Shown here: in pieces, positions 49,459-58,548 of the stretch
Layout of the letters: every line of letters starts with the position of its first letter
How positions within the stretch are numbered: position 1 is the first letter of the stretch
Source: Pseudomonadota bacterium
Lineage (GTDB): Bacteria > Pseudomonadota > Gammaproteobacteria > Acidiferrobacterales > UBA6901
Direction of reading: 5' to 3'
Assembly: GCA_021790335.1 (NCBI GenBank)
Contig: JAJYEE010000009.1
Location: forward strand, 1-64,000
DNA length: 64,000 bases
Notes under the pieces: model-generated
Told to the model about the DNA's origin: nothing
Seen by the model: only the letters and a program-made list of their open reading frames with translations
The model's database searches: none
Program-made: the position numbers and the translations under genes

Positions 49459-50823
49459 CTATTGCAGTAGTCTGACAAAATCGTTGTAGAAAGCCAGCGC
49501 CATCAATGCAGCAAGCAGAATCACTCCGACCTGCTGACTCCAGTACAGCGCGCGTTCCGGCAGAGGGCCACCCTTGATCGCCTCTATCAGATACACCACG
49601 AGATGCCCTCCATCGAGGACCGGGACCGGCAGCAGGTTCAGCACGCCGAGGCTGACGCTGATCACCGCAAGAAACATGATGAACCGCCCGAACCCGATAC
49701 GGGCAGTGTATCCAGCGTAGCGGGCAATGGTGATCGGACCGCTGATCGCATGGGTGGATACCTTCAGTTCGAGCATTTTGACAAGCATCTTGACGGTAAT
49801 CGACGACATCAGCCAGGTGTCATCCACGCTTTCCAGCAGCGCCCTCGCCGGGTTGAGCCGCACCAGCACACGCATGTCCGCAGGCACCGTGGGAGGTCTG
49901 ACACCAACCCCGATGCGTCCGATCCGCTGCCCTGCGCTCTCGACCACCTCAGGTGTCAGGGTGAAATTGATCCGCGCACCCGACCGCTCCACTGTGAGCA
50001 CCATGGGCCGCCCGGGGCTTGTGCGGATGGCGGAGACCACATCATCCCAAGAGCGCATCGGTTTGCCATCGATGCTCGTCAGCAGGTCGCCGACCTTGAG
50101 GCCGGCTTTCGCCGCCGGGCTGCCGGAAACCACAGTACCAACGATCGGCACGATTCTGGGCGAATATCCGTACAGCCCGGTCGCGCTCCCCAGCATCCCG
50201 GAGCTGATCTGATTTGCCGAAAGCGACGACAGGTCGAGTATCCGCGTCACGATCTTTCCCTGTGGATCCCGCACCTTGAAGCGGACCCGCGATTTCTCCA
50301 GGGCTTTTGCGAACAGATACAGCCGCCGCTGGCCCCAGCTCCGCACCGGCTTGCCGTCAATGCTGAGGATATCGTCACCCACCCGGAACCCTGCCTTCTG
50401 GGCAATCGACCCGTTCGCTACCTTCCCGACAATCGGCTTGATTCCCTGAATTCCGACCGAAAACAGCGCCCAGTACACGACAACCGCAAACAGCAAGTTG
50501 AACGCCGGGCCCGCCAGCACGACGGCGCCACGCTTGATCAACGGCTGGCGGTTGAAAGCGCGGTGCAGATCCTCCGCCGGCACCTCGCCTTCGGCTTCGT
50601 CGAGCATCTTGACGTAACCGCCCAGCGGCAGCACCGCGAGCACCAGCTCGGTCTGGTCAGCACCGAAGCGGCGCGACCACAACGGCTTGCCGAAACCGAT
50701 CGAGAACCGCAGTACCTTGATCCCCAGGCGGCGCGCAACCCAGTAATGTCCAAACTCGTGCACGATGACGAGTATCCCGATCGCCACCACGAACGCGAGC
50801 GCCGAAATTGCGAACGTTGTCAC
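49459..50823 (-). CDS. rseP: site-2 protease RseP (zinc metalloprotease)
   Basis: A 454-residue inner-membrane intramembrane protease that cleaves anti-sigma factor RseA after DegS and clears signal peptide remnants. The zinc motif HEFGH is at residues 22-26 in the first membrane helix, and [20 protein letters not shown] supplies the third ligand Asp near the C-terminus. Two PDZ domains lie between ([20 protein letters not shown] and [20 protein letters not shown]). It overlaps dxr by 4 bases. Confidence 0.96.
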   Translation of the reverse strand: MTTFAISALAFVVAIGILVIVHEFGHYWVARRLGIKVLRFSIGFGKPLWSRRFGADQTELVLAVLPLGGYVKMLDEAEGEVPAEDLHRAFNRQPLIKRGAVVLAGPAFNLLFAVVVYWALFSVGIQGIKPIVGKVANGSIAQKAGFRVGDDILSIDGKPVRSWGQRRLYLFAKALEKSRVRFKVRDPQGKIVTRILDLSSLSANQISSGMLGSATGLYGYSPRIVPIVGTVVSGSPAAKAGLKVGDLLTSIDGKPMRSWDDVVSAIRTSPGRPMVLTVERSGARINFTLTPEVVESAGQRIGRIGVGVRPPTVPADMRVLVRLNPARALLESVDDTWLMSSITVKMLVKMLELKVSTHAISGPITIARYAGYTARIGFGRFIMFLAVISVSLGVLNLLPVPVLDGGHLVVYLIEAIKGGPLPERALYWSQQVGVILLAALMALAFYNDFVRLLQ

Positions 50824-52076
50824 TGCATTCCTCGCTTGGGCCTGCTCGAAAGTCCGGCAATAAACTGCTGCGCAACCCTGCGGGCGCGCGCATCGTCTGC
50901 CAGGATAACCTCGAGTTCAGCCTCATCGTTCATCGAGACCCGCGACAGCACGTACTCGATGATCCGCGGTATGTCTGTAAACCCCACTGCGCCGCCGAGA
51001 AATGCAGTTACTGCGACTTCGTTTGCCGCATTAAGAATGGCCGGCGTTGTACCCCCCATGCGTGCCGCCTCTGCTGCCAGGCGCAGACACGGGAAGCGTT
51101 GCGGATCGGGTCGCTCGAAGTCAAGCCTGGCCACTTCCACCAGATCAAGCGCCCTTACGCCGGACTCCATGCGATCCGGCCAGGCCAGGGCATGGGCGAT
51201 CGGCGTGCGCATGTCCGGATTTCCAAGCTGTGCCAGCACGGATCCGTCTGCATACGAAACCAGAGAATGTACCACGCTTTGCGGATGGATAACGATCTCA
51301 ATCTGGTCCGGCACCACACCGAAAAGCCGGCATGCCTCGATCAGTTCCAGTCCCTTGTTCATGAGCGTCGCGGAATCGACCGAAATCTTGCGGCCCATCG
51401 CCCAGCGCGGGTGAGCGCAGGCCTGCTCGGGCGTAACACCGACGAGCTCGGCAAGCGGCGTGGTGCGAAACGGTCCTCCCGAACAGGTCAGAAAGATCTT
51501 GCGCATACCCAGACTCGGGGCACCGGTCTGGTAGCCGCCGGGCAGGCACTGAAAGATCGCGTTATGCTCGCTGTCGACCGGAAGCAGCTGCGCTCCGGAG
51601 CGGCACGCCTCGCGCATGAGGATATGACCGGACATGACGAGCGGCTCCTTGTTGGCCAGAAGCACCCGCTTTCCGCGGCGAACCGCTTCGAGCGTCGGCA
51701 ACAGCCCTGCGGCGCCCACGATCGCTGCCACGACGATGTCGCTTTGCGCCAGCGCTGCGGCACTTTCGAGGCCCTCCTCCCCTGAAAGGACTTCGGTCGG
51801 CAGACCCAGTCCGGCCAGCTTGCGCCGCAGCACCTCCGCAGCGCCGGACTCACGCATGACTGCTACTTCCGGAGCATGCCGGCGGCACTGCTCGAACAGC
51901 CGGTCGACCTGGGTATTTGCGGTCAAAGCGACGACGCGAAAACGCTGCGGATGGCGCGCCAGGACATCGAGAGCGCTGATTCCGATCGAGCCGGTCGACC
52001 CGAGTATCGTGACACCCCGCGCACCGCCGGCGCGCTGGTCCTGCACCGGACTCCCGGAATCCTGGCGATTGGTCAT
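50820..52076 (-). CDS. dxr: 1-deoxy-D-xylulose-5-phosphate reductoisomerase
   Basis: A 418-residue NADPH-dependent enzyme, the second step of the MEP isoprenoid pathway. [20 protein letters not shown] is the nucleotide-binding start, and [15 protein letters not shown] and [14 protein letters not shown] contain metal ligands and active-site residues. The ATG at 52076 overlaps the cdsA stop (ATGA at 52073-52076), making it preferable to the ATG eight codons upstream. It feeds undecaprenyl phosphate made by the neighbouring uppS. Confidence 0.96.
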   Translation of the reverse strand: MTNRQDSGSPVQDQRAGGARGVTILGSTGSIGISALDVLARHPQRFRVVALTANTQVDRLFEQCRRHAPEVAVMRESGAAEVLRRKLAGLGLPTEVLSGEEGLESAAALAQSDIVVAAIVGAAGLLPTLEAVRRGKRVLLANKEPLVMSGHILMREACRSGAQLLPVDSEHNAIFQCLPGGYQTGAPSLGMRKIFLTCSGGPFRTTPLAELVGVTPEQACAHPRWAMGRKISVDSATLMNKGLELIEACRLFGVVPDQIEIVIHPQSVVHSLVSYADGSVLAQLGNPDMRTPIAHALAWPDRMESGVRALDLVEVARLDFERPDPQRFPCLRLAAEAARMGGTTPAILNAANEVAVTAFLGGAVGFTDIPRIIEYVLSRVSMNDEAELEVILADDARARRVAQQFIAGLSSRPKRGMQ

Positions 52077-52888
52077 AACCGCGGCCTCAGCAGCAGCCAC
52101 CCGAGCACGAATGCGGGCGCAGCGGCGGTAAAGGCATCAATGCGGTCGAGCACTCCGCCGTGGCCCGGCAGAAGACTGCCGCTATCTTTGACCCCGGCAA
52201 TGCGCTTTGCCCGGCTCTCAACAAGATCGCCCAGCACCGAAAAAAGCGTGGCGATCACCGTGATCACAAGCCACAGCGCCAGCGACGGCGCGCTCAGCTT
52301 CCATATGTACTTTCCGCAGGCGAGCGCCAGAAGCGATGCCATCACCACACCACCCAGCAGTCCCTCGAGACTTTTTCCGGGGCTGACGTGCGGCGCGATC
52401 TTGGTCCTGCCCCAGGGCCTGCCGACAAAGTATGCGCTGGAATCGGCCGTCCATACCAACATCATTATAAAGAGCGTCAGCCGCGGACCGCCGTCACGAC
52501 GCGCATGGACGACCAATGGCGCGATCCAGGCCGGAATCAGGATGAAGAACCCGCTCAGACGCTTGCCGAACGCCGTCGCCAGGAATCCCTGCCGCAGATC
52601 GGAATAATGCACCAGCTCGAACAACGCCCAGATCCACCATGCAACGCTCACGAGCATCACCGGCAGCGCTGGGGCCCGGTAGGCCGCCAAGCCCGCAACC
52701 GCCAGCACCCCGACGTAGAGACTCCGCGACAACAGCCCGGTCAGCCCGCACAGCGCCGTCCATTCCCATGCTGCGGCGATGAAGAAAATTCCGAGCAGGG
52801 CTCCGAACAGGGGAGTGGTGAGATAAAACGTCGCCCAAACCATCAGCGGCGCCAGCACCGCGGCGGTAAGGACGCGCAGCCTAAGCAC
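52073..52888 (-). CDS. cdsA: phosphatidate cytidylyltransferase
   Basis: An integral membrane enzyme making CDP-diacylglycerol from phosphatidate and CTP. From the GTG at 52888 it has 271 residues and about eight hydrophobic segments. The C-terminal signature [20 protein letters not shown] followed by GVLDRIDAF is complete. The frame is open to 52999, but that part is uppS shadow. The GTG overlaps the uppS stop by 8 bases, implying coupled translation. Confidence 0.95.
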   Translation of the reverse strand: MLRLRVLTAAVLAPLMVWATFYLTTPLFGALLGIFFIAAAWEWTALCGLTGLLSRSLYVGVLAVAGLAAYRAPALPVMLVSVAWWIWALFELVHYSDLRQGFLATAFGKRLSGFFILIPAWIAPLVVHARRDGGPRLTLFIMMLVWTADSSAYFVGRPWGRTKIAPHVSPGKSLEGLLGGVVMASLLALACGKYIWKLSAPSLALWLVITVIATLFSVLGDLVESRAKRIAGVKDSGSLLPGHGGVLDRIDAFTAAAPAFVLGWLLLRPRL

Positions 52889-53696
52889 GCTTGCCGGCGC
52901 TCCCCGATGTAGCGGCCTCGATCTGCTCGCCAGTGTGACCGAAGCGGCGCTGCCGCCCGGCGTAAGACGCCAGCGCGATCTCGAACTGCCCGCGGTCAAA
53001 ATCCGGCCACAGCACCGGCGTAAAATAGAGTTCGGTGTATGCCAGCTGCCATAGCAGAAAGTTGCTCACACGCTGCTCGCCACCGGTCCTTATGAACAAA
53101 TCCGGCTCCGGCATCTTCGCCATGCTGAGAAAGGGCTCAAGGCTGTCGGCCGTAATGGATTCCGGATCGATCGTTCCTGTCGCCGCCCGGCGCGCGAGTT
53201 CACGGCAGGCCTGAACGATGTCCCAGCGGCCGCCGTAGTTGGCAGCGATCGTGAGCGTCAGAGCAGTGTTGTCGCGGGTAAGCGCCTCACCCTGACGTAT
53301 GCGCTCCATCAGTTTGTCGCCAAAAGCGGCGACGTCGCCGATCACCCGGAAACGGATGTTGTTCGCATGCAGCTTCTTGACCTCCTTGTCGAGAGCCATG
53401 CCGAACAGATCCAGCAGCAGTCGCACCTCGGTCTCGGGGCGGCGCCAGTTCTCGCTGCTGAAGGCAAACAGCGTTAGGTAGCGAATGCCTTTCTCCCCGC
53501 ATGCGGCAACCAGGTCACGGACCGCCTCGACTCCGCGACGGTGCCCGGCAAACCGCGGCAGCCCCCGGCTCTTGGCCCAGCGCCCGTTGCCGTCCATGAT
53601 CACCGCGACATGCAGCGGCACCGGCGGCGTAACGGCACCTGACGTGGATGGTTTGGTTGGCTCAGGCATGTTGCGGAAACGTAATTTTGGAAGCAT
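52881..53696 (-). CDS. uppS: undecaprenyl diphosphate synthase (cis-prenyltransferase)
   Basis: A cis-prenyltransferase elongating farnesyl diphosphate to the C55 carrier lipid used for peptidoglycan and for the exopolysaccharide made by the island. HVAVIMDGNGRWAKSRGLPR contains the catalytic Asp, GHRRGVEAVRDLV and FAFSSENWRRPETEV follow, and DLFIRTGGEQRVSNFLLWQL closes the active site. It is 271 residues from 53696; the ATG nine codons later (53669) is equally plausible. It sits 52 bases after frr. Confidence 0.95.
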   Translation of the reverse strand: MLPKLRFRNMPEPTKPSTSGAVTPPVPLHVAVIMDGNGRWAKSRGLPRFAGHRRGVEAVRDLVAACGEKGIRYLTLFAFSSENWRRPETEVRLLLDLFGMALDKEVKKLHANNIRFRVIGDVAAFGDKLMERIRQGEALTRDNTALTLTIAANYGGRWDIVQACRELARRAATGTIDPESITADSLEPFLSMAKMPEPDLFIRTGGEQRVSNFLLWQLAYTELYFTPVLWPDFDRGQFEIALASYAGRQRRFGHTGEQIEAATSGSAGKRA

Positions 53697-53748
53697 TCAT
53701 CGGGAGGATATCGGGCGTGGCAGCACGCTGGCGGTCGCGCGACGCCAT

Positions 53749-54315
53749 CTAGATCGCCATCAGATCGCGCTCCTTGGCGGCGATCACCTTATCCACATCT
53801 GCGGTAAACCTGTCGGTGAGCTTCTGGACCATATCGTGCGCGCGTTTCTCGTCGTCCTCCGAGATTTCCTTCTTCTTGAGAGCCTCCTTGAGATGGGTGA
53901 TCCCGTCGCGACGCACATTGCGGATGGCAATCTTGGCGTCTTCGCCCTCGTTACGCACGACTTTTCCAAGTTCCTTGCGCCGCTCCTCGGTCAGTACCGG
54001 AAGTGGAACGCGGATCGTTTGTCCAGCCACCGCAGGATTGAGCCCGAGACCGGACTCCTGGATTGCCTTCTCGATCGCCTGCACCATGCTCTTGTCATAG
54101 GGCGTGACAGCAAGCGAACGCGCGTCCGCCACCGCAATATTCGCCACCTGATTGAGCGGAGTCCGGCTGCCGTAGTATTCGACGTGAATATGCTCGAGCA
54201 GGCCGGCATGGGCCCGCCCGGTCCGGACTTTCTCAAGCGCCAGCTTGAGCGCTTCGACCGACTTTGCCATCCGCGCCTCGGCGTCCTGGCTGATCTTGCT
54301 GATCACCTCTTGCAT
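53749..54315 (-). CDS. frr: ribosome recycling factor
   Basis: A 188-residue cytosolic factor that with EF-G splits post-termination ribosomes. The sequence has [40 protein letters not shown] and [10 protein letters not shown], followed by the helical tail [24 protein letters not shown] precedes the ATG. It starts 4 bases after the pyrH stop and belongs to the rpsB-tsf-pyrH-frr cluster. Confidence 0.97.
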   Translation of the reverse strand: MQEVISKISQDAEARMAKSVEALKLALEKVRTGRAHAGLLEHIHVEYYGSRTPLNQVANIAVADARSLAVTPYDKSMVQAIEKAIQESGLGLNPAVAGQTIRVPLPVLTEERRKELGKVVRNEGEDAKIAIRNVRRDGITHLKEALKKKEISEDDEKRAHDMVQKLTDRFTADVDKVIAAKERDLMAI

Positions 54316-54319
54316 GGCC

Positions 54320-55036
54320 TCAATCTCCGCGTCTGACGAGCGTGCCTTCGTTCTCGCCCCGTATAACCCGCATCAGGCTTCCCGGCGTATTGATGCTGAA
54401 CACGCGCAACTGCATATTCTGCTCGCGACACAGCGCGAGAGCAGTGGCGTCCATGACCCCGAGCCGTTTTTCCAGGGCTTCGTCATAAGTAAGAACGTCG
54501 TAGCGCCGCGCGTCCGCGTGGCGCATCGGATCCTTCGTATACACCCCGTCCACCTTGGTCGCCTTGAGGACGACATCCGCACCGATTTCCAGGCCCCGCA
54601 GGCTCGCGGCCGTGTCGGTCGTGAAGAACGGGTTCCCTGTTCCGGCCGCGAAAATCACGACCCGCCCGCCTTCCAGGTATTGCAACGCCGCACGCCGTGA
54701 ATACGGTTCAGCGACGACATCCATGAGCAACGCCGTAAGCACCACGGCTGGCACATCTGCCTGCCTCAGTGCGTCCTGCAACGACAGCGAGTTCATCACC
54801 GTGGCGAGCATGCCCATGTAATCTGCCGTAGCCCGGTCCATACCCTGGGCACCGGGCGCGATCCCGCGAAAGATGTTCCCTCCACCGATGACCACGGCCA
54901 GCTGCACGCCGGTGCCGACAACCTCCTTGATCTCACCGACGATGCGCCCCAGTACCTGACGGTTGATGCCGTAGGCATCATCGCCCATCAATGCCTCCCC
55001 GCTCAGCTTGAGCAGGATGCGGCGGTAAACCGGCAT
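54320..55036 (-). CDS. pyrH: uridylate kinase
   Basis: A hexameric amino-acid-kinase-fold enzyme phosphorylating UMP to UDP. It has 238 residues from the ATG at 55036: [46 protein letters not shown] and [20 protein letters not shown] are intact, and [20 protein letters not shown] is near the end. An upstream TTG in frame is unlikely. It lies 34 bases after tsf. Confidence 0.96.
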   Translation of the reverse strand: MPVYRRILLKLSGEALMGDDAYGINRQVLGRIVGEIKEVVGTGVQLAVVIGGGNIFRGIAPGAQGMDRATADYMGMLATVMNSLSLQDALRQADVPAVVLTALLMDVVAEPYSRRAALQYLEGGRVVIFAAGTGNPFFTTDTAASLRGLEIGADVVLKATKVDGVYTKDPMRHADARRYDVLTYDEALEKRLGVMDATALALCREQNMQLRVFSINTPGSLMRVIRGENEGTLVRRGD

Positions 55037-55070
55037 GGTGCTGCCCGGCAAGGACCCGCTGGTCAAGGAC

Positions 55071-55961
55071 CTAGCCTCCTCTGACCTGGGCCATCACCTC
55101 GGCAGCGAAGTCGCTGGCACCCTTCTCTATGCCCTCTCCGACTTCGTAACGGCTGAAACGCGCCACCCGGGCCGATGCCTTCTTGAGAAGCTTTTCCACA
55201 GTGGTGTCCGGATCCTTGACGAAAGGCTGGCCGAGCAGCGTAATTTCACCCAGATACTTGTTCACGCGGCCGGCAACCATCTTCTCCACGATATCGGCCG
55301 GTTTGCCGCTGTCGGCGGCCTGCGCGATGAATATTTCCTTCTCCTTCGCGACCACATCGGCGGGCACATCCTCCCTGGCGACATACGCCGGCCGGCTGGC
55401 AGCTACGTGCATGGCCAGATCGCGGCCGAGGGCTTCGTCGCCGCCAGAGAGATCCACGAGCACGCCGATCCGGCGCCCATGCACATAGGAAACGATATGC
55501 CCCTCACCGGACACGTACCGGACAAAACGCCGCACTGCGATGTTCTCGCCCAGCTTGGCAACGAGCCCTTCGCGCACCTGCGACACCGTCCTGACACTCT
55601 CTCCTCCGCCGAGCGGAAGAGCGGCGAGCGCTTCAACCGTGGCCGGATTGCGATCCGCGACACAGGCGGCGACCGCTCCGGCAAACGCCATGAATTCTTC
55701 ACCTTTGGCAACGAAATCGGTTTCCGAGTTCACTTCCACCATCGCGGCGAGCTTGCGGTCAGGACTCAGATACACTGCAATCGCTCCTTCCGCCGCCGTA
55801 CGGCCGGCTTTCTTTTCCACCTTGGCCCCGGCCTTGCGGCGCAACAGATCGATCGCGGCTTCCATGTCGCCGTTGGTCTCTGTCAGGGCGCTCTTGCACT
55901 CCATCATTCCGAGCCCGGTGCGCTCTCTCAATTCCTTAACCTGACTTGCGGTAATCGTCAT
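55071..55961 (-). CDS. tsf: elongation factor Ts
   Basis: A 296-residue nucleotide-exchange factor for EF-Tu. [20 protein letters not shown] and [19 protein letters not shown] form the N-terminal domain, and the core signature [14 protein letters not shown], which contacts EF-Tu, is present. GGGGA lies 7 bases before the ATG. A terminator-like hairpin separates it from rpsB, so part of its expression depends on read-through or on a separate start. Confidence 0.97.
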   Translation of the reverse strand: MTITASQVKELRERTGLGMMECKSALTETNGDMEAAIDLLRRKAGAKVEKKAGRTAAEGAIAVYLSPDRKLAAMVEVNSETDFVAKGEEFMAFAGAVAACVADRNPATVEALAALPLGGGESVRTVSQVREGLVAKLGENIAVRRFVRYVSGEGHIVSYVHGRRIGVLVDLSGGDEALGRDLAMHVAASRPAYVAREDVPADVVAKEKEIFIAQAADSGKPADIVEKMVAGRVNKYLGEITLLGQPFVKDPDTTVEKLLKKASARVARFSRYEVGEGIEKGASDFAAEVMAQVRGG

Positions 55962-56001
55962 GGCTCATCCCCGAAAAATCAACACAGCCTGTTACGTTAA
56001 G

Positions 56002-56025
56002 AAAAAGGGGGCGAGGCCCCCTTTT
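56002..56025 (-). terminator. Rho-independent terminator or attenuator between rpsB and tsf
   Basis: On the minus strand GGGGGC-CTC-GCCCCC forms a perfect 6-bp GC stem followed by five T. The stem-loop is symmetrical, with four T also on the other side. It begins one base after the rpsB stop and ends about 40 bases before tsf, so partial termination would make S2 more abundant than EF-Ts, as known for the same junction in other bacteria. Confidence 0.8.
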
Positions 56026-56026
56026 A

Positions 56027-56962
56027 TCATTCGCCTTGACCGGCTTTCCCTCGCCCCCGACCCGCCGGGGTCTTGGGCCGGGGACGCACTGGCCGGCGTA
56101 CCTCGGTGCGCGCAGGCGGCTCCACTTTAGCTTCGACTTCCGCAGGCTCGATCGGAACGTCCTGCTCCGCCCGCGGAGGGCTCGTCACCGCCGGCTTACG
56201 TCTGGCTGCCACCTTGATCTTTGTGGGCTCTTCGGCAACCTCTATAAACTCCTCGTCATCGGACGGCAGGGCAACAGTCACGGTCTTGCGACCCTCGATG
56301 ATCGCGTCTGCCGCCGCCCGTGCATACAGACGGATCGCGCGCAGCGCATCGTCATTGCCCGGAATGACATAGTCCACACCATCCGGCTTGCAGTTCGAAT
56401 CCACTATGGCGACCACGGGGATGTTCAGCTTATTGGCCTCAGATACCGCGATATATTCATGGCCGACATCGATCACGAAGAGCGCATCGGGCAAACCGCC
56501 CATCTCCTTGATGCCCGCCAGGCTGCGGTTGAGCTTGTCACGCTCCCGTGTCAGCAGCAGCGTCTCCTTCTTGTTCAGCTTGTCGAATGTGCCATCCTGC
56601 TCCATCGCTTCCAGCGCCTTAAGCCGCTCGATGGATTTCTTCACCGTCTTGTAATTGGTCAGCATGCCGCCGGTCCAGCGATGGTCGACGAAGGGGCTGC
56701 CACACCGCGTCGCCTCTTCCCGGACGATATCTCCGGCCTGACGCTTGGTGCCGACGAACAGGATCGTTCCCTTGTTCGAGGTGAGTCTGGAGAGGTAGCC
56801 CATCGCCTCATTGAACATGGGCAGGGTCTTCTCGAGATTGATGATATGGACTTTATTGCGCTCACCGAAAATATAGGGGCGCATCTTGGGGTGCCAGAAA
56901 CGGGTCTGGTGACCGAAATGAACCCCGGCCTCTAGCATTTGGCGCATCGTTACTTCACTCAT
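56027..56962 (-). CDS. rpsB: 30S ribosomal protein S2 with a long C-terminal tail
   Basis: The conserved S2 body covers about residues 1-235. It includes [60 protein letters not shown] and [24 protein letters not shown] 8 bases before the ATG at 56962 fixes the start; the frame upstream is not S2. The total of 311 residues exceeds the usual 240 or so because of a tail of about 75 residues rich in Pro, Glu, Lys and Arg, ending [11 protein letters not shown], and probably disordered. A promoter candidate lies about 170 bases upstream. Confidence 0.95.
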   Translation of the reverse strand: MSEVTMRQMLEAGVHFGHQTRFWHPKMRPYIFGERNKVHIINLEKTLPMFNEAMGYLSRLTSNKGTILFVGTKRQAGDIVREEATRCGSPFVDHRWTGGMLTNYKTVKKSIERLKALEAMEQDGTFDKLNKKETLLLTRERDKLNRSLAGIKEMGGLPDALFVIDVGHEYIAVSEANKLNIPVVAIVDSNCKPDGVDYVIPGNDDALRAIRLYARAAADAIIEGRKTVTVALPSDDEEFIEVAEEPTKIKVAARRKPAVTSPPRAEQDVPIEPAEVEAKVEPPARTEVRRPVRPRPKTPAGRGRGKAGQGE

Positions 56963-57683
56963 TGAATTTCTCCGATCGGGTTTTTCCGCCGTGATCCCAG
57001 AACACCCAACTCCCCAACGCAACGCGCTTGGGCAGCACCCGGATGGCCTTAGACGGACCACGTGTGTTTTGCCGGCCTTCGATACTTGGGAGCCGCGGCG
57101 CCCAGGCCGGATTTAATGCCTGAAAAACGTAGCTTTATACCACAAGCCGGGGGTAAGCGGCAATGCGCCCGATGCCCGGTACACCGCCCCGTCGCACGCC
57201 TACCGCCGGCCGGGGACTCATCGGACCGACGCCCCGAGACTTCCCCATCGCACGCCGGGCCTCGTCCAGCGATACGGAAGATCTGCGGCCTGGAGGTTTT
57301 CCGGCCTCTGCCGAAAACACACCCCGGCCGGGCGCCCCTGCGCATTCCGGCAGCAATGCCAGACCGGTGCAGATTGCAATGTCGCAGTCGGCGATCGCGC
57401 GAAAGATCGGCTCAGGTCCACAGCGTGGCACCGGTTGCATCCGCCGGCATTCGCGTCTCGATCATCGGAGTGCATGAAGAGAGCCGCAGACAACGAAAGC
57501 CATGCCGGTGTTGGCGCCCCGCTGCGAAAAGGATGCGCAAGCGTTGCGCGCGGCCGGCAAGAAACCTCTGCCCGCCCGCATGCGGTGTGCCGGGTGGGGA
57601 GAGCTTTCCGTTCGTACATGGTAGAGTGCAACTGTACCGAATCCGTTCCGGAACCACGCTCGAACTGCAAATATCTTACGATC
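56963..57683. other. divergent intergenic region between rpsB and map
   Basis: About 720 bases with no supported gene. Open frames on both strands are Arg/Pro/Ala-rich shadows of GC-rich DNA, and the frame ahead of map lacks any methionine aminopeptidase similarity. It contains the rpsB promoter candidate. The map promoter must also lie here, but no box pair is convincing. No tRNA or structured RNA was recognised. Confidence 0.45.
57134..57163 (-). promoter_or_regulatory. sigma-70 promoter candidate for rpsB-tsf
   Basis: On the minus strand TTGCCG (57163-57158) and TATAAA (57139-57134) are 18 bases apart. Transcription would start near 57127, leaving a leader of about 165 bases before rpsB. 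A long leader would be in keeping with S2 autoregulation, but no known S2-binding structure was identified by eye. Confidence 0.5.
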
Positions 57684-58451
57684 ATGGCTGTTACGATAAA
57701 GACCCCAGAAGAAGTGGAGAAAATGCGCGTTGCAGGATTCCTGGCAGCCGACGTACTGCGCATGATCCGGCCACATGTTCAACCGGGCATCACAACCGGC
57801 GAACTGGACCGCATCTGCCACGACTACATCGTCAATGTCCAGCAGGCCGTTCCCGCTCCGCTCAATTATCATGGGTTCCCGAAATCCATCTGCACTTCGG
57901 TCAACCATCAGGTCTGCCACGGGATACCCGGAGAGCGGGTTTTGAAAAAGGGCGATATCGTCAACATCGATATCACGGTCATCAAAGACGGCTTTCATGG
58001 CGACACCAGCAAGATGTTTTTCGTCGGCGAGCCCTCGATTCAGGCCCGGCGCGTCACCCAGGTCAGCCATGACTGCATGTGCAAGGGAATCGAAATCGTC
58101 AGGGCAGGAGTTTTCCTCGGCGATATCGGCCACGTCATTCAGAGCCACGCGGAACAGAACCAGTGCTCGGTTGTACGCGAGTACTGCGGGCACGGTATCG
58201 GCCGCCGGTTCCATGAGGATCCGCAGGTGCTGCACTACGGCAAGCCGGGAACCGGCATGGAGCTGGTACCGGGCATGACCATAACTATTGAACCGATGAT
58301 CAACGCCGGACGAAAAGAAGTGCGGCTGCTGCCGGACAACTGGACCGTCGTTACCCGCGACCACAGCCTGTCCGCGCAGTGGGAACACACCATCCTGGTC
58401 ACCGAAACCGGCCATGAAGTGCTGACGGTCCTGCCGGGAGAAGATCTTTAG
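57684..58451 (+). CDS. map: methionine aminopeptidase, type I
   Basis: A 255-residue cytosolic metalloprotease removing the N-terminal Met from new proteins. AVTIKTPEEVEKMRVAG is the conserved start, so the ATG at 57684 is chosen over upstream codons in the open frame. Metal ligands are in NIDITVIKDGFHGDTSKMFF (Asp pair), GHGIGRRFHE (His), TIEPMINAG (Glu) and QWEHTILVTE (Glu). It is transcribed divergently from rpsB, the usual gammaproteobacterial layout, and is followed by glnD. Confidence 0.96.
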   Translation: MAVTIKTPEEVEKMRVAGFLAADVLRMIRPHVQPGITTGELDRICHDYIVNVQQAVPAPLNYHGFPKSICTSVNHQVCHGIPGERVLKKGDIVNIDITVIKDGFHGDTSKMFFVGEPSIQARRVTQVSHDCMCKGIEIVRAGVFLGDIGHVIQSHAEQNQCSVVREYCGHGIGRRFHEDPQVLHYGKPGTGMELVPGMTITIEPMINAGRKEVRLLPDNWTVVTRDHSLSAQWEHTILVTETGHEVLTVLPGEDL

Positions 58452-58452
58452 C

Positions 58453-58503
58453 GCCCGGCTGCCTGCGGGCAGGCGGGCGTCATCCGCACAGCAGCGCGGA
58501 TGA
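58453..58503 (+). other. two tandem hairpins between map and glnD
   Basis: The first is GCCCG/CGGGC (58453-58457, 58474-58478) enclosing CTGCC/GGCAG. The second is TCATCCGC / GCGGATGA (58480-58487, 58496-58503) with an 8-base loop. No T-run follows either. They may reduce read-through into glnD or shape the glnD leader, since the second ends 45 bases before its start. Confidence 0.45.
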
Positions 58504-58548
58504 ACAGAACCGTTATGCGGCCATCAGACGACCAATCAGGACCGTGCG

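Noticed and set aside
49603..51414. A 603-codon plus-strand frame
   Set aside because: It is antisense to rseP and dxr and shows no protein-like motif.
57435..57683. Extended N-terminus of methionine aminopeptidase
   Set aside because: The extra 83 codons have no similarity to the family, and the conserved start is AVTIKTPEEVEKM at 57684.
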